The translations under genes were made by a program, and so were the position numbers. The notes under the pieces are model-generated. The model worked only from the letters and a program-made list of their open reading frames with translations. It made no database searches and was not told where the DNA came from. Of a stretch of DNA of 52,813 nucleotides, positions 32,638 through 41,076 are shown in pieces (the stretch's first letter is position 1; each line of letters opens with the position of its first letter). Source of the stretch: Clostridiales bacterium (GTDB lineage Bacteria; Bacillota; Clostridia; Lachnospirales; Lachnospiraceae); the NCBI GenBank assembly GCA_021202925.1, contig JAJQCD010000016.1, forward strand, positions 1-52,813. The letters run 5' to 3'.

Positions 32638-34428
32638 TTATTTCCGATACAGTCTGTCAAAATCCCTGCAGATACGCGGCAGAATCATCTGATGCACCGG
32701 GCAGATCGCCTTCGGATTCTGATAGGCTGCGTTGGTGAATGCAATCATGTAATCCCGCAGCCGCGGCATCTCCACAATCTCGTCGACCATACCGGCCTTC
32801 GCGCAATACTCTGGCTTCGACGTATCAATATAATGCTGAATCAGCGCGTTCATCTTGTCAATCGTCGGCTGCAGATCCTTGCCCGCGTCCTGATCCTTGA
32901 CCAGGCGGCGGCTGTACATGGCACCGGCCGCAGTCTTTCCATACATGACGTCAATCTCCGTCGCCGCTGTTCCGATGCTGAACACGTTGTTGTCATTGGC
33001 CTGCGGACCGCCCAGCACATAATGCGCCGCTGCCGTTCCCTTCCGGAGCGTGATCTCCAGCATCACCAGACCGCTGTTCTGGATGGAATAGATCAGGCTC
33101 TGGCCCAGACCCAGAAGTTCTGCCTTCTCTGCCTCATTATCCACATCGATTCCCGTCGTATCCTGAATCCAGATCATCGGGATCTTATCTCTCGAACAGA
33201 AGGTGACAAACTCGTTCATCTTAATCAGACCCTGGCGATACAGCTTGCCTCCGATACCCATCGCGCCCTTGCCGCGATACTCCGGATAATCCGGATAGCC
33301 CTGCATAATCAACGGTCCCTGCTGGTTCGCAACCACGCCGACCAGCAGTCCGTTCACCTTTGCCAGGCCGGTGATCATCTCCGGTCCATAGCCCTTCTTG
33401 AATTCCATGAACTCGCCGCCGTCAACCAGCGCGGCCAGAACGTTGTACATATCATAAGGACGCCTCGTGTTCATTGGCACGATATCATAAAGCTTCTCGC
33501 CCGTGATTGCCGGAGCCTTCGGCTCGTCAACCCGGAAGAAATCAAGATCATAGGACGGCAGCATATTGATGTATTTGCGAATCCCGTCCAGCACACCGAA
33601 CTCCTCCGCATAAACCTCGCGAAAGAAACCGGTCTCATTGTAGTGGATGGAAACGCTGCCCGGCGGGTCATTCTTCATCCGACGGGTCGAATCGATCATC
33701 CCCTGTGCGCCCTCTGCGTCCACATACGGCTTTGAATCCATGCCGCCCACGATACCCGCGCCGCCCACGGCCATATTCGCTTTCTGGTGCGCAATCAGAA
33801 TCGTCGGGCTGATCGAATGATAGCCGCCGCCGGCCGGATTGGTGCCGTAAATACCTACGATTACCGGAATCCCCAGCTGATTCAGCTGCGCGTTGCGGAA
33901 GAACGGAGTGCCGCCGCCCCGCCGGTTCGGATACACCTTTTCCTGCTCATCCAGCTTTACGCCGGAGCAGTTCAGAATATAGACCAGCGGAATGCCCAGC
34001 ATCTTGGCCGTGTCCGAGCCACGCAGCAGATTATCTGCCTGGCCTGCGACCCATGCACCCGCCATTTTCTTGTTATCGGAGGCGATGATAACCGCCCACT
34101 TTCCATCGATCCGGCCCAGTCCCTTGACCACGCCCGTGCTGACAATACCGATCTTTTCCTGATCGTTATTTTCCGGATTGTACAGGCTGTTCAACGGCAG
34201 GAAGCTCCCCTCGTCCACCAGCTCCAGGATGCGCTCCATGGCCGTATACTGACCCTTCGCGTGAATCTTATCGTCCGGCACACCAGCCGCGAGCATCTGC
34301 TGCGCCTTCGCGCGCAGAGCCTGCTCGACCTCCTTCAGTTCCTTTGCGTTATCCGGCGCAGCCGGAAATGCCTTTCCTTCGATCTTCGGCATCTTCTGGA
34401 AATAACCCGGCATTGAATAGTTTCCCAT
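32638..34428 (-). CDS. gcdA: Glutaconyl-CoA decarboxylase, alpha subunit (carboxyltransferase)
   Basis: 596 residues from ATG 34428 (MGNYSMPGYFQKMPKIEGKAF), close to the 587 of Acidaminococcus GcdA; the start follows GGAGAGGA and an upstream frame runs into gctB. Two crotonase-like carboxyltransferase halves are visible. The second half contains RGKGAMGIGGKLYRQGLIKMNEFVTFCSRDKIPMIWIQDTTGIDVDNEAEKAELLGLGQSLIYSI. It moves the carboxyl group from glutaconyl-CoA to the biotin of GcdC, giving crotonyl-CoA. The membrane subunit GcdB, which releases CO2 and pumps Na+, is not in this window. Confidence 0.93.
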   Translation of the reverse strand: MGNYSMPGYFQKMPKIEGKAFPAAPDNAKELKEVEQALRAKAQQMLAAGVPDDKIHAKGQYTAMERILELVDEGSFLPLNSLYNPENNDQEKIGIVSTGVVKGLGRIDGKWAVIIASDNKKMAGAWVAGQADNLLRGSDTAKMLGIPLVYILNCSGVKLDEQEKVYPNRRGGGTPFFRNAQLNQLGIPVIVGIYGTNPAGGGYHSISPTILIAHQKANMAVGGAGIVGGMDSKPYVDAEGAQGMIDSTRRMKNDPPGSVSIHYNETGFFREVYAEEFGVLDGIRKYINMLPSYDLDFFRVDEPKAPAITGEKLYDIVPMNTRRPYDMYNVLAALVDGGEFMEFKKGYGPEMITGLAKVNGLLVGVVANQQGPLIMQGYPDYPEYRGKGAMGIGGKLYRQGLIKMNEFVTFCSRDKIPMIWIQDTTGIDVDNEAEKAELLGLGQSLIYSIQNSGLVMLEITLRKGTAAAHYVLGGPQANDNNVFSIGTAATEIDVMYGKTAAGAMYSRRLVKDQDAGKDLQPTIDKMNALIQHYIDTSKPEYCAKAGMVDEIVEMPRLRDYMIAFTNAAYQNPKAICPVHQMILPRICRDFDRLYRK

Positions 34429-34477
34429 CACAATTTCCTCTCCTTCCTGTTTATGCTTATCGAACGGCTTCTGTCTG

Positions 34478-35287
34478 TCAGCCGGCTGCCTTCGGTACCT
34501 TGATAAACGCCTGACCCGGGTCAATCTCCTCACGGATGAGACGGATGATTTCCGGATCGGGTCCCTCCATCAGCTCGGCGCGGGATACGTCGATCTCAAA
34601 ACCGGTGTTGGCGATAACCTGCTCCGGTGTCGAGAATGGATAATAGTAGGCAAGATACATTCTCTTGGTCTCTTCATCAAACTTCATAATGCCGAGATCC
34701 GTCACCACCATCTGCGGACCGCGGTTACCCGGAAGTCCGGCGCGCTCCCGCCCGCCAGGGCCATCCATCCAGCCGCAGCTGGTGACATAATCAATCTTTT
34801 CCATGAAGCGGCGCTTCTGATGCTGCATCATAATAATGGTATTGCAATAGGTCGCGATTCCGTTTGCTCCGCCGGAACCTGTGAAGCGGGTCTGCGGCTT
34901 CAGGTAATCTCCCTTGCCATAAATACAGGTGGAATTCACATTGCCATATGGGTCAATCTGCGCACCTCCAATGAAAGCGATCATGCGATCCGAATTGTGG
35001 AGCCACTCATTGGTCTCAAATCCCACAAAGCGAACGTTCGGCCACTGCACCGCGCAGTGGGCCATGAACCGCAGGTCGCCGACCGAACGCGGTACCTCGA
35101 CCGGAGAGCAATCCATCAGGCCGCTCTCCACAATCGGATGGCAGCTCGGGCAGATCGCACGCTTCGCGAGCGACGCGCCGATCAGCGGAAGACCGGTTCC
35201 TACAATGACAATCTGATCCTCTTTTATATTCTTCGCAATGGCATAAGCCTGCATTTCCTGCTTGGTATAATTCGTATAATCTGACAT
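34478..35287 (-). CDS. gctB: Glutaconate CoA-transferase, subunit B
   Basis: 269 residues, like the 266 of Acidaminococcus GctB. It begins MSDYTNYTKQEMQAYAIAKNIKEDQIVIVGTGLPLIGASLAKRAICPSCHPIVESGLMD. The likely catalytic Glu is in the ESGLMD segment, as in the characterised enzyme. The rest (GFETNEWLHNSDRMIAFIGGAQIDPYGNVN, ITSCGWMDGPGGRERAGLPGNRGPQMVVTDL) matches the family. With GctA it forms a hetero-octamer that transfers CoA from acetyl-CoA to (R)-2-hydroxyglutarate. It lies 18 bp after gctA and 49 bp before gcdA. Confidence 0.94.
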   Translation of the reverse strand: MSDYTNYTKQEMQAYAIAKNIKEDQIVIVGTGLPLIGASLAKRAICPSCHPIVESGLMDCSPVEVPRSVGDLRFMAHCAVQWPNVRFVGFETNEWLHNSDRMIAFIGGAQIDPYGNVNSTCIYGKGDYLKPQTRFTGSGGANGIATYCNTIIMMQHQKRRFMEKIDYVTSCGWMDGPGGRERAGLPGNRGPQMVVTDLGIMKFDEETKRMYLAYYYPFSTPEQVIANTGFEIDVSRAELMEGPDPEIIRLIREEIDPGQAFIKVPKAAG

Positions 35288-35305
35288 TTCTTTCCCCTCC
35301 CTGCG

Positions 35306-36403
35306 TCAGTGCCTGGTGGAATAGCCCAGGTGCGGCTCGTTCTTCAGATTCGACAGGCGGCAGCCGCCAATCCGATCCAGCAATTCATCCTGATCCTTCA
35401 CCGAATAAACCCATTTGTCGAGATAATCTTCGAACGTTTCCGGAATCTTCGTTCCTGCTGCCGCATCGTCCGCGGCTTTCTGCGCCTTCTCTGCTGCCGC
35501 AGCCAGCTTCTCATCGCCTGGCTTCGCCTCGGCTGCCTTCGCCGCCTTCAACGCCGCCTTTGCAAGCTGCACCTTCGCGTCTTCCGCATCCTGATAATGA
35601 GACGCCCGGTCATATTCCTTCAGACCCGCATCGTCGTCATCGTAATAACCGTAGCACTGTGCCGGCCATGCGCCGTAAGGAGCCCGTACAACCGCATCCA
35701 CACACTGGCTGAAGACCTTCGTCTGCGTGGGATCACGCCGGATATATTCATCACTGACAATCTCTTCACAGGTAATGATTACCTTGCGGGCAGCGATCGC
35801 GATATCCACGTCGTGGAATTCATCGCCCATGATGATACAGGTTCCGTCCGGAGACGCCTGCTGAACATGAATGATCGCGGTATCCAGCTTCGGTACCGGT
35901 ACGGCAACCACCTTCTGCCCTGGCTCAAACGGATTCTCCACTTCGACGCACTTCAGATCATCCACGGTCGGCATCGTCTTGCGCTTTTCTGCGGAAATCC
36001 CCCATTCGGTCATCAGGCTCGAACCCTGCATCAGACGAACCGGCAGATACGGAAGCCCCAGGCTCGCCGCATGCAGCTGTAGCATCAGCACATCCTGTGA
36101 ATAATCCTCGTAGACCAGCTCACCCTTCTCGATTGCGGCACGGAACCGCCGGGAGACATTGGTGTAACCGGAATTTGCGGTATAGCAGTTGATATATGCC
36201 TTCACACGGCCCGCGCCGATCAGCATATCCCAGTCGCCGCCCGCCGGACCAGCCCAGACTGTGAAATCTCCCTGTCCCTGACGCAGAATCTCATACACCG
36301 CCGCATACGGCTTCCGGTTCGTCGTGAATCCGCCAAAGCAGATCGTATCGCCGTTCTCCACATATTTCGCAACGGCGTCATGCAAACTCATTACCTTATT
36401 CAA
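35306..36403 (-). CDS. gctA: Glutaconate CoA-transferase, subunit A, with an Ala/Lys-rich insert
   Basis: 365 residues from a TTG start at 36403, chosen because AGAGGAGGG lies 7 nt upstream and because the protein then begins (M)NKVMSLHDAVAKYVENGD, collinear with the MSKVMTLKDAIAKY start I recall for Acidaminococcus. An in-frame ATG at 36433 lies before that site. The domain matches GctA throughout (GGDWDMLIGAGRVKAYINCYTANSG, HVQQASPDGTCIIMG). It is about 45 residues longer than the 320-residue reference because of a low-complexity helical insert near residues 268-319 before FEDYLDKWVYSVKDQ. Partner of gctB. Confidence 0.93.
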   Translation of the reverse strand: MNKVMSLHDAVAKYVENGDTICFGGFTTNRKPYAAVYEILRQGQGDFTVWAGPAGGDWDMLIGAGRVKAYINCYTANSGYTNVSRRFRAAIEKGELVYEDYSQDVLMLQLHAASLGLPYLPVRLMQGSSLMTEWGISAEKRKTMPTVDDLKCVEVENPFEPGQKVVAVPVPKLDTAIIHVQQASPDGTCIIMGDEFHDVDIAIAARKVIITCEEIVSDEYIRRDPTQTKVFSQCVDAVVRAPYGAWPAQCYGYYDDDDAGLKEYDRASHYQDAEDAKVQLAKAALKAAKAAEAKPGDEKLAAAAEKAQKAADDAAAGTKIPETFEDYLDKWVYSVKDQDELLDRIGGCRLSNLKNEPHLGYSTRH

Positions 36404-36442
36404 AACGATTCCCTCCTCTGAATGTTCCTTCATATAAATTTT

Positions 36443-36964
36443 TTACTGCACTGTGAATAATGCCATGCCGCTCTCAACTGCGTCTCCGCCTTTTACATAG
36501 ACCGCTGTCAGCGTACCGTTTGCGGAAGACACAATTTCCGTTTCCATCTTCATTGCCTCGATCGTCAGAATCTTCTGTCCATATGTAACCGGCTGGCCAG
36601 GCGTCGCCAGAATGCTCAGCACCTTACCAGGCAACGGAGAGGTAACGGTCGTTCCACCTGCTGGTGCTGCCGGAGCCGGAGCCGCTGCAACCGATTGAGG
36701 CGCCGGGGCTGCAGGCCTGGGTGCGACTGGTGGCGGAGCCACTGGCGGCGCAGCTTTTGGCGCAGCTTTTGGCGCAGGTGCGGGAGCCGGTGCCGGAGCT
36801 GCTGTTGCCGGAACCGGTGCTGCCTTTGGAGCTGGCGCCTCGACTGGCGTAACCGGTGCACTCGCCCCTGCGGCTGCCTCCTCATGGCTGAGTAAATGGA
36901 ACGGCGAAACGCGCTCAACCTCGACCTCGTACCGATTTCCATTCATAGAAACGATATACTTCAT
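36443..36964 (-). CDS. gcdC: Glutaconyl-CoA decarboxylase, biotin carrier subunit
   Basis: 173 residues. An N-terminal domain (MKYIVSMNGNRYEVEVERV) is followed by an Ala/Pro-rich linker at about 35-105 and a C-terminal biotinyl domain with ILTIEAMKMETEIVSS; the Lys of AMKM should carry biotin. The linker lets biotin swing between GcdA and the membrane subunit. The linker DNA has a short tandem repeat (GGCGCAGCTTTT, two and a half copies near 36747-36776), which could change length. It lies 10 bp ahead of gctA. Confidence 0.93.
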   Translation of the reverse strand: MKYIVSMNGNRYEVEVERVSPFHLLSHEEAAAGASAPVTPVEAPAPKAAPVPATAAPAPAPAPAPKAAPKAAPPVAPPPVAPRPAAPAPQSVAAAPAPAAPAGGTTVTSPLPGKVLSILATPGQPVTYGQKILTIEAMKMETEIVSSANGTLTAVYVKGGDAVESGMALFTVQ

Positions 36965-36980
36965 AACTCTTTTCTCCTCC

Positions 36981-37175
36981 TTACAGTTTTCGTATTGCGG
37001 TGATGCGCAGTTCCTCCGGTTTGGCCCGAAGCTCTTCGCAAATGACGGAGAGTATCACGGCACAGTCCTGTTCGCTCACCTCCGAAGTCTCTTGCCCCGG
37101 TTTCGCATTTCTGGCATACATCCGAATCACAATCGCCAGAACCACAACCACTGCCGCCAGACCGATGATCCACAT
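36981..37175 (-). CDS. gcdD: Glutaconyl-CoA decarboxylase, small membrane subunit
   Basis: 64 residues from ATG 37175 (MWIIGLAAVVVVLAIVIRMYARNAKPG), chosen for AAGGAGGG 9 nt upstream; the frame continues to 37229 without a site. One N-terminal membrane helix is followed by a soluble tail (EQDCAVILSVICEELRAKPEELRITAIRKL), the OadG/GcdD layout. It anchors the decarboxylase complex and helps its assembly. It is the first gene of the gcd-gct-hgd operon, starting about 88 bp downstream of the probable -10 box at 37263. Confidence 0.8.
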   Translation of the reverse strand: MWIIGLAAVVVVLAIVIRMYARNAKPGQETSEVSEQDCAVILSVICEELRAKPEELRITAIRKL

Positions 37176-37262
37176 AACGGTTTTCCCTCCTTTTCTTCCT
37201 TCTTCCGCAGACGCCGCGCCATCCGGCACGACTCCGCGTATTTCTTCTTTCTTGCTGATAGG

Positions 37263-37306
37263 ATTGTATCACGCAAAAAACAACAATTCTTACGCAATAT
37301 TGTCAA
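37263..37306 (-). promoter_or_regulatory. gcd operon promoter and AraC-type direct repeat
   Basis: TACAAT on the minus strand (37263-37268) has no good -35 at 17 bp. Instead two direct repeats ACGCAA (37271-37276 and 37292-37297), 21 bp apart, that is two DNA turns, lie just upstream, as AraC-family activators often need. A TTGACA (minus, 37301-37306) is too far away to pair with this -10. Confidence 0.5.
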
Positions 37307-37430
37307 AAATATGATGTATATTGCTATATTTAAAAATTTCCTTCATTTGCAATCGTATCCATCCATTTTTTACAAATTTTTCTTGTTATCTCTACAAATA
37401 ATTGGATTTTCGGCTCTTATTTTTCCGCCA

Positions 37431-37459
37431 TTGACATTTATTTCGAAAGAATTTATAAT
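37431..37459 (+). promoter_or_regulatory. Promoter of the AraC-family gene
   Basis: Perfect TTGACA (37431-37436), 17-bp spacer, perfect TATAAT (37454-37459), 75 bp before the start codon. Confidence 0.8.
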
Positions 37460-37533
37460 AGATACATTCCATTTTGATTTTCAAAAATTTGCAAATATTG
37501 CTCTATTGAAGATATACGGGGGAGGATAGACAT

Positions 37534-38382
37534 ATGAAGCAGCAGGAATATCTCATCAATCTAAAGCAGGATACCGCCTGGCAGATGCACCGCCTGCATT
37601 TCCACGAATATATCGAATTGTTTCTGATGCTCAGCGACGGAGGAGAACTGTTCTCGGGCAGCGATATCTACCCTCTGCACCGCAATATGCTGGCGCTTAT
37701 CCGCAGCAACACCCTACATCGCACTGCGGCTGGGCCATCAGACGGCCTTTTCGAACGCTATGTGTTCCATATTCTCCCGGAGACCGTCGAACGACTGTCC
37801 ACACCGCAGACAAATTTTGCCGAAATTCTCCGGCACGATTCTCCCTGTGTTCAGCTGAATGATGAGCAGGCACGCCGCCTCGCAGAGCTCTTCGAATCCC
37901 TCCGCAGGCCGCAGCTTTTGGGCGGCTTTGGCTGGGACATCGAACAGCAGATCACACTTTTACAGATTCTGCTGCTCGTCTGCTCCCTCGTGCGTGCCGA
38001 GCCGACAAAGACTCCTGACACCAATCCCGACTACGACCGGGTTCAGCCAATCCTCGACTACATTGACCAGAACTATACGGAACCGCTCACCCTCGAAGAC
38101 CTGACCGGACAATTTCTGATGAGTAAGCACTACCTCTGTCATCTTTTCAAAAAGGGAACCGGCTTCAGCGTCATGGAATATGTGATCCAGCTCCGCATTC
38201 TGGAAGCACAACGACTGCTGCGCGAGAGTGTCTCCGTCCAGGAAGCCAGCGACCGCGCCGGCTTCCAGTCTTACGCACACTTCATCCGCACCTTCCGCAA
38301 TTACGTCGGCGATTCGCCCGGACGCTACGCCCGGCGGTTCAGCCAGAGCGACCGTGCCGATCAGAACGTAACATCCCGGTAG
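37534..38382 (+). CDS. AraC-family transcriptional regulator
   Basis: 282 residues; the start follows GGGGGAGGAT. The N-terminal half (WQMHRLHFHEYIELFLMLSDGGELFSGSDIYPLHRNMLALI) is a cupin-type ligand domain. The C-terminal two helix-turn-helix units are LTLEDLTGQFLMSKHYLCHLFKKGTGFSVMEYVIQLRILEAQRLL and VQEASDRAGFQSYAHFIRTFRNYVGDSPGRYAR. It is divergent from the gcd-gct-hgd operon and is the natural candidate for its activator. Its last 22 bp overlap the 3' end of the amidohydrolase gene on the other strand. Confidence 0.93.
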   Translation: MKQQEYLINLKQDTAWQMHRLHFHEYIELFLMLSDGGELFSGSDIYPLHRNMLALIRSNTLHRTAAGPSDGLFERYVFHILPETVERLSTPQTNFAEILRHDSPCVQLNDEQARRLAELFESLRRPQLLGGFGWDIEQQITLLQILLLVCSLVRAEPTKTPDTNPDYDRVQPILDYIDQNYTEPLTLEDLTGQFLMSKHYLCHLFKKGTGFSVMEYVIQLRILEAQRLLRESVSVQEASDRAGFQSYAHFIRTFRNYVGDSPGRYARRFSQSDRADQNVTSR

Positions 38383-39530
38383 ACCATTTCTCCGTTCTTC
38401 ACCGTAAGAACCGGCTGATAGACCAGATGTCCTTCTCGTGTATGCTGGTTCGGATCGCCATCTACCCGGTCGCCGAAGCGATACGTCTGTTCAACCGGTC
38501 GCAGCACGGCGATATCCGCCGCGTGCCCCGGAGTCAGAGAACCTGCGACATCCAGCATTCCCATCTGCCGCGCCGGAGCGACCGTGCAGCATTCGATCAA
38601 TTTCGTAAAGGAAATCCCAAGTTCGTGATATTTTGAGATCTGCATGGCCAGATTGAACGAAGTCGGGCGCAGATGCATGCTCAACTTTGTCAGGTCTGTT
38701 GCCAGGATATCCGGCAGAAACTCTTCCTCGATGGCAATCTCCGCCACTGGCAGGCCAAAATGGGCGCGGGCGTCCGCGGCTTCAAACAGGACTCCGCGCT
38801 GACGCGCCCGCTTCGCGGCTTCAATCACCGCCCCATTCTCAACCAGACAGGAACCCTGATTCATATACATATGAGTCAGCACATCACCCGGACGCAGCAG
38901 ATCCAGCAATTCAGAAAGCTCCCCCGGCGGATTCGTACAGTGAACCATCACGGAGACGCCCAACCGCTCCGCCAGCCGCACGGTTGCACGCAGCGGTTCA
39001 TATCCCAGTTCCTTTACAATCGGATGGCTGGTACGTAATTTTAGTCCCAGAAGTTCGCCCGGATATCTCTCAAAGCAATCCCGGATGGCTCCTTCATCCC
39101 AGGTTGCCGGGTCCACACATTCCAGAGACTTCGGCAGGGAAGCCAGTCCCGTCGTACAGACATTCAGATACGCCCGGATCGTCAGTTTGGAAAGCTGGAT
39201 AAACGGGCGGTACATCGCATAGGTCGCACACCCGGCGCTTCCAGCATCCACAGCCGTCGTCACACCGCTTGCAAAACAGACCGCTTCCGCCGGAAGCCCG
39301 ATATTCGCCAGCGGATACATATGACAATGGTGATCGATCAGTCCCGGTACAACATAACAGCCACCTGCGTCAATCGTATGCGCAAGAGAGACGGCTTTGC
39401 CGTCTCCCCCGCACAAAAAACGTCTCGCATCTCCCACTCCAAGAATCCGGTTTCCATCCACCAGAACATCGGTTACTTCATTGATATGATTGAGTGGATC
39501 GACCACATGTCCGTTTTTCAATATGATCAT
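38361..39530 (-). CDS. Amidohydrolase-family metal-dependent hydrolase (EF_0837-like)
   Basis: 389 residues from ATG 39530, 4 bp after the tctA stop, with GAAGAGGG as binding site. It has the amidohydrolase layout: N-terminal sheet (IILKNGHVVDPLNHINEVTDVLVDGNRILGVG), metal motif PGLIDHHCHMY, a Lys/Thr-rich strand (LLGLKLRTSHPIV) that could hold a carboxylated Lys, His in VMVHCTNP, and the late ATDLTKLSMH. The family includes deacetylases, dihydroorotase-like and lactone or amide hydrolases. In this operon with a Tct transporter it probably cleaves an imported amide, cyclic amide or lactone of a carboxylic acid. Substrate unknown. Confidence 0.85.
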   Translation of the reverse strand: MIILKNGHVVDPLNHINEVTDVLVDGNRILGVGDARRFLCGGDGKAVSLAHTIDAGGCYVVPGLIDHHCHMYPLANIGLPAEAVCFASGVTTAVDAGSAGCATYAMYRPFIQLSKLTIRAYLNVCTTGLASLPKSLECVDPATWDEGAIRDCFERYPGELLGLKLRTSHPIVKELGYEPLRATVRLAERLGVSVMVHCTNPPGELSELLDLLRPGDVLTHMYMNQGSCLVENGAVIEAAKRARQRGVLFEAADARAHFGLPVAEIAIEEEFLPDILATDLTKLSMHLRPTSFNLAMQISKYHELGISFTKLIECCTVAPARQMGMLDVAGSLTPGHAADIAVLRPVEQTYRFGDRVDGDPNQHTREGHLVYQPVLTVKNGEMVYRDVTF

Positions 39531-39534
39531 CGAT

Positions 39535-41061
39535 TTAACCCTCTTCTTCCGCCGTATCCAGCACTTCTCCCTTTGCCTCCGCAGCACGCTTCGCCTTCAT
39601 ATTCCCACGCACAGTGAAGAAACAGAAGATGACAGCAATGATCAGGAATGCGCAGCAGATCGGACGGGTAACAAAAATACTCCAGTTGCCATGAGATGCC
39701 TGCAGTGCCTGACGCAGATTCTCCTCAAACATCGAACCCAGAATGAATCCGATAATCAACGGCGTACTCGGAATCTTGAAATACTTAAAGAACAGACCCA
39801 ACAGGCCGAAGAACAGCACGCACTGCACATCAAACACACGGCTGTTGCTCGAATAAGCGCCGACACAGCACATCACCATGATAATCGGAAGCAGGATATG
39901 CTTCGGAATATCAAGCAGCTTGGCAAAAACCGGCAGCCCCAGGCGCTCGAAAATCAGCATGCAGACCGACGCCACAATCAGGGCAAAATAAATACCATAA
40001 ACATACTCCCCGCTCTTCTGGTAGATCAACGGACCCGGACTGATGCCGTGTACCTGCAGACCACCCAGGAAAATAGCCGCTACCGTATTTCCCGGAATAC
40101 CCATGCAAAGCAAAGGAACCATGGAACCACCAATGACCGCATTATTCGCAGATTCAGACGCAATGATACCATCGATAATGCCCGTTCCGAATTTCTCCGG
40201 ATATTTTGAACGGCTCTTTTCCGCCGTATAGGCCATCAGTCCCGCAGTCGATCCACCGATTCCGGGCAGGATACCGATCGCCACACCGATCACCGACGAA
40301 ATAATCGCATTTGGAAGCTGCTGAATAAATTCCACGACAGAGAGGCCATATCCCTTCAGATGATACTTCTTCTGCTGCAGACGATTCGAAAGGCCACGAC
40401 GTCCGAATCCGGTCATGATAATATCGGTAACCGCAAACACGCCGATCAGAAGCACCGTGATATCAAAACCACTCATCAGTTGATAATTGCCAAAGGTATA
40501 GCGGACGACGGCGTCAATCGGCGCCATACCAACCATGGAAAGCGCGATCCCGATCAGACCGGCATACAGTCCCTTCATCAGATCCTTGCCGGAAAGCGCG
40601 GCGATAATGGTCAGAGAGAACACCGCCACACCAAAATAGTCCGCGGCACTGAACAGCAGGCAGACCTTCGCCAGCGCCGGTCCGATGAACATCAGCGCCA
40701 CAATACCGAGAATAGAACCAATAAAACTGTACAGGATACCGACACCAAGCGCCCGTCCCGCTTCGCCCTTCTCCGCCATGGGGCCACCGTCAAATACCGT
40801 GGAAATCGAAGACGGCGTGCCGGGAATCTTAAGCAGAATCGCAGAGATCAGACCACCCGAAATACCACCCATATACAGGCCAACCAGAAGCGCAAGACCC
40901 TGCGTCGGTTCCATGGAAAAGGTCAGCGGCAGGAACAGAACCACCGCCATCGTAGCGGACAGTCCCGGAATGGAACCGAAAATGATTCCAATGATTGTGC
41001 CGAACCAGATCAGGAACAGACACATCGGATTAAATACATTTGCTAATGCGGTTGCAATCAT
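39535..41061 (-). CDS. tctA: Tripartite tricarboxylate transporter, large membrane subunit TctA
   Basis: 508 residues, about 12 membrane segments. TctA motifs: WFGTIIGIIFGSIPGLSATMAVVLFLPLTF near the start, GLYMGGISGGLISAILLKIPGTPSSISTVFDGGPMAEKGEAGRALG, and the second-half VAIGILPGIGGSTAGLMAYTAEKSRSKYPEKFGTGIIDGIIASESANNAVIGGSMVPLLCMGIPG. It carries the substrate from the TctC lipoprotein across the membrane with Na+ or H+. It follows tctB by 15 bp and precedes the amidohydrolase by 4 bp. Confidence 0.95.
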   Translation of the reverse strand: MIATALANVFNPMCLFLIWFGTIIGIIFGSIPGLSATMAVVLFLPLTFSMEPTQGLALLVGLYMGGISGGLISAILLKIPGTPSSISTVFDGGPMAEKGEAGRALGVGILYSFIGSILGIVALMFIGPALAKVCLLFSAADYFGVAVFSLTIIAALSGKDLMKGLYAGLIGIALSMVGMAPIDAVVRYTFGNYQLMSGFDITVLLIGVFAVTDIIMTGFGRRGLSNRLQQKKYHLKGYGLSVVEFIQQLPNAIISSVIGVAIGILPGIGGSTAGLMAYTAEKSRSKYPEKFGTGIIDGIIASESANNAVIGGSMVPLLCMGIPGNTVAAIFLGGLQVHGISPGPLIYQKSGEYVYGIYFALIVASVCMLIFERLGLPVFAKLLDIPKHILLPIIMVMCCVGAYSSNSRVFDVQCVLFFGLLGLFFKYFKIPSTPLIIGFILGSMFEENLRQALQASHGNWSIFVTRPICCAFLIIAVIFCFFTVRGNMKAKRAAEAKGEVLDTAEEEG

Positions 41062-41076
41062 GAATACGACACCCCC

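Larger units (their letters stand above)
37176..37533. other. AT-rich divergent control region between gcdD and the AraC gene
   Basis: This 358-bp spacer has low GC compared with its neighbours. It holds a perfect promoter towards the AraC gene (37431-37459), a -10 box for the gcd operon (37263-37268, minus) with a poor -35, and a direct repeat ACGCAA at 37271-37276 and 37292-37297. No gene is seen. Confidence 0.55.
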
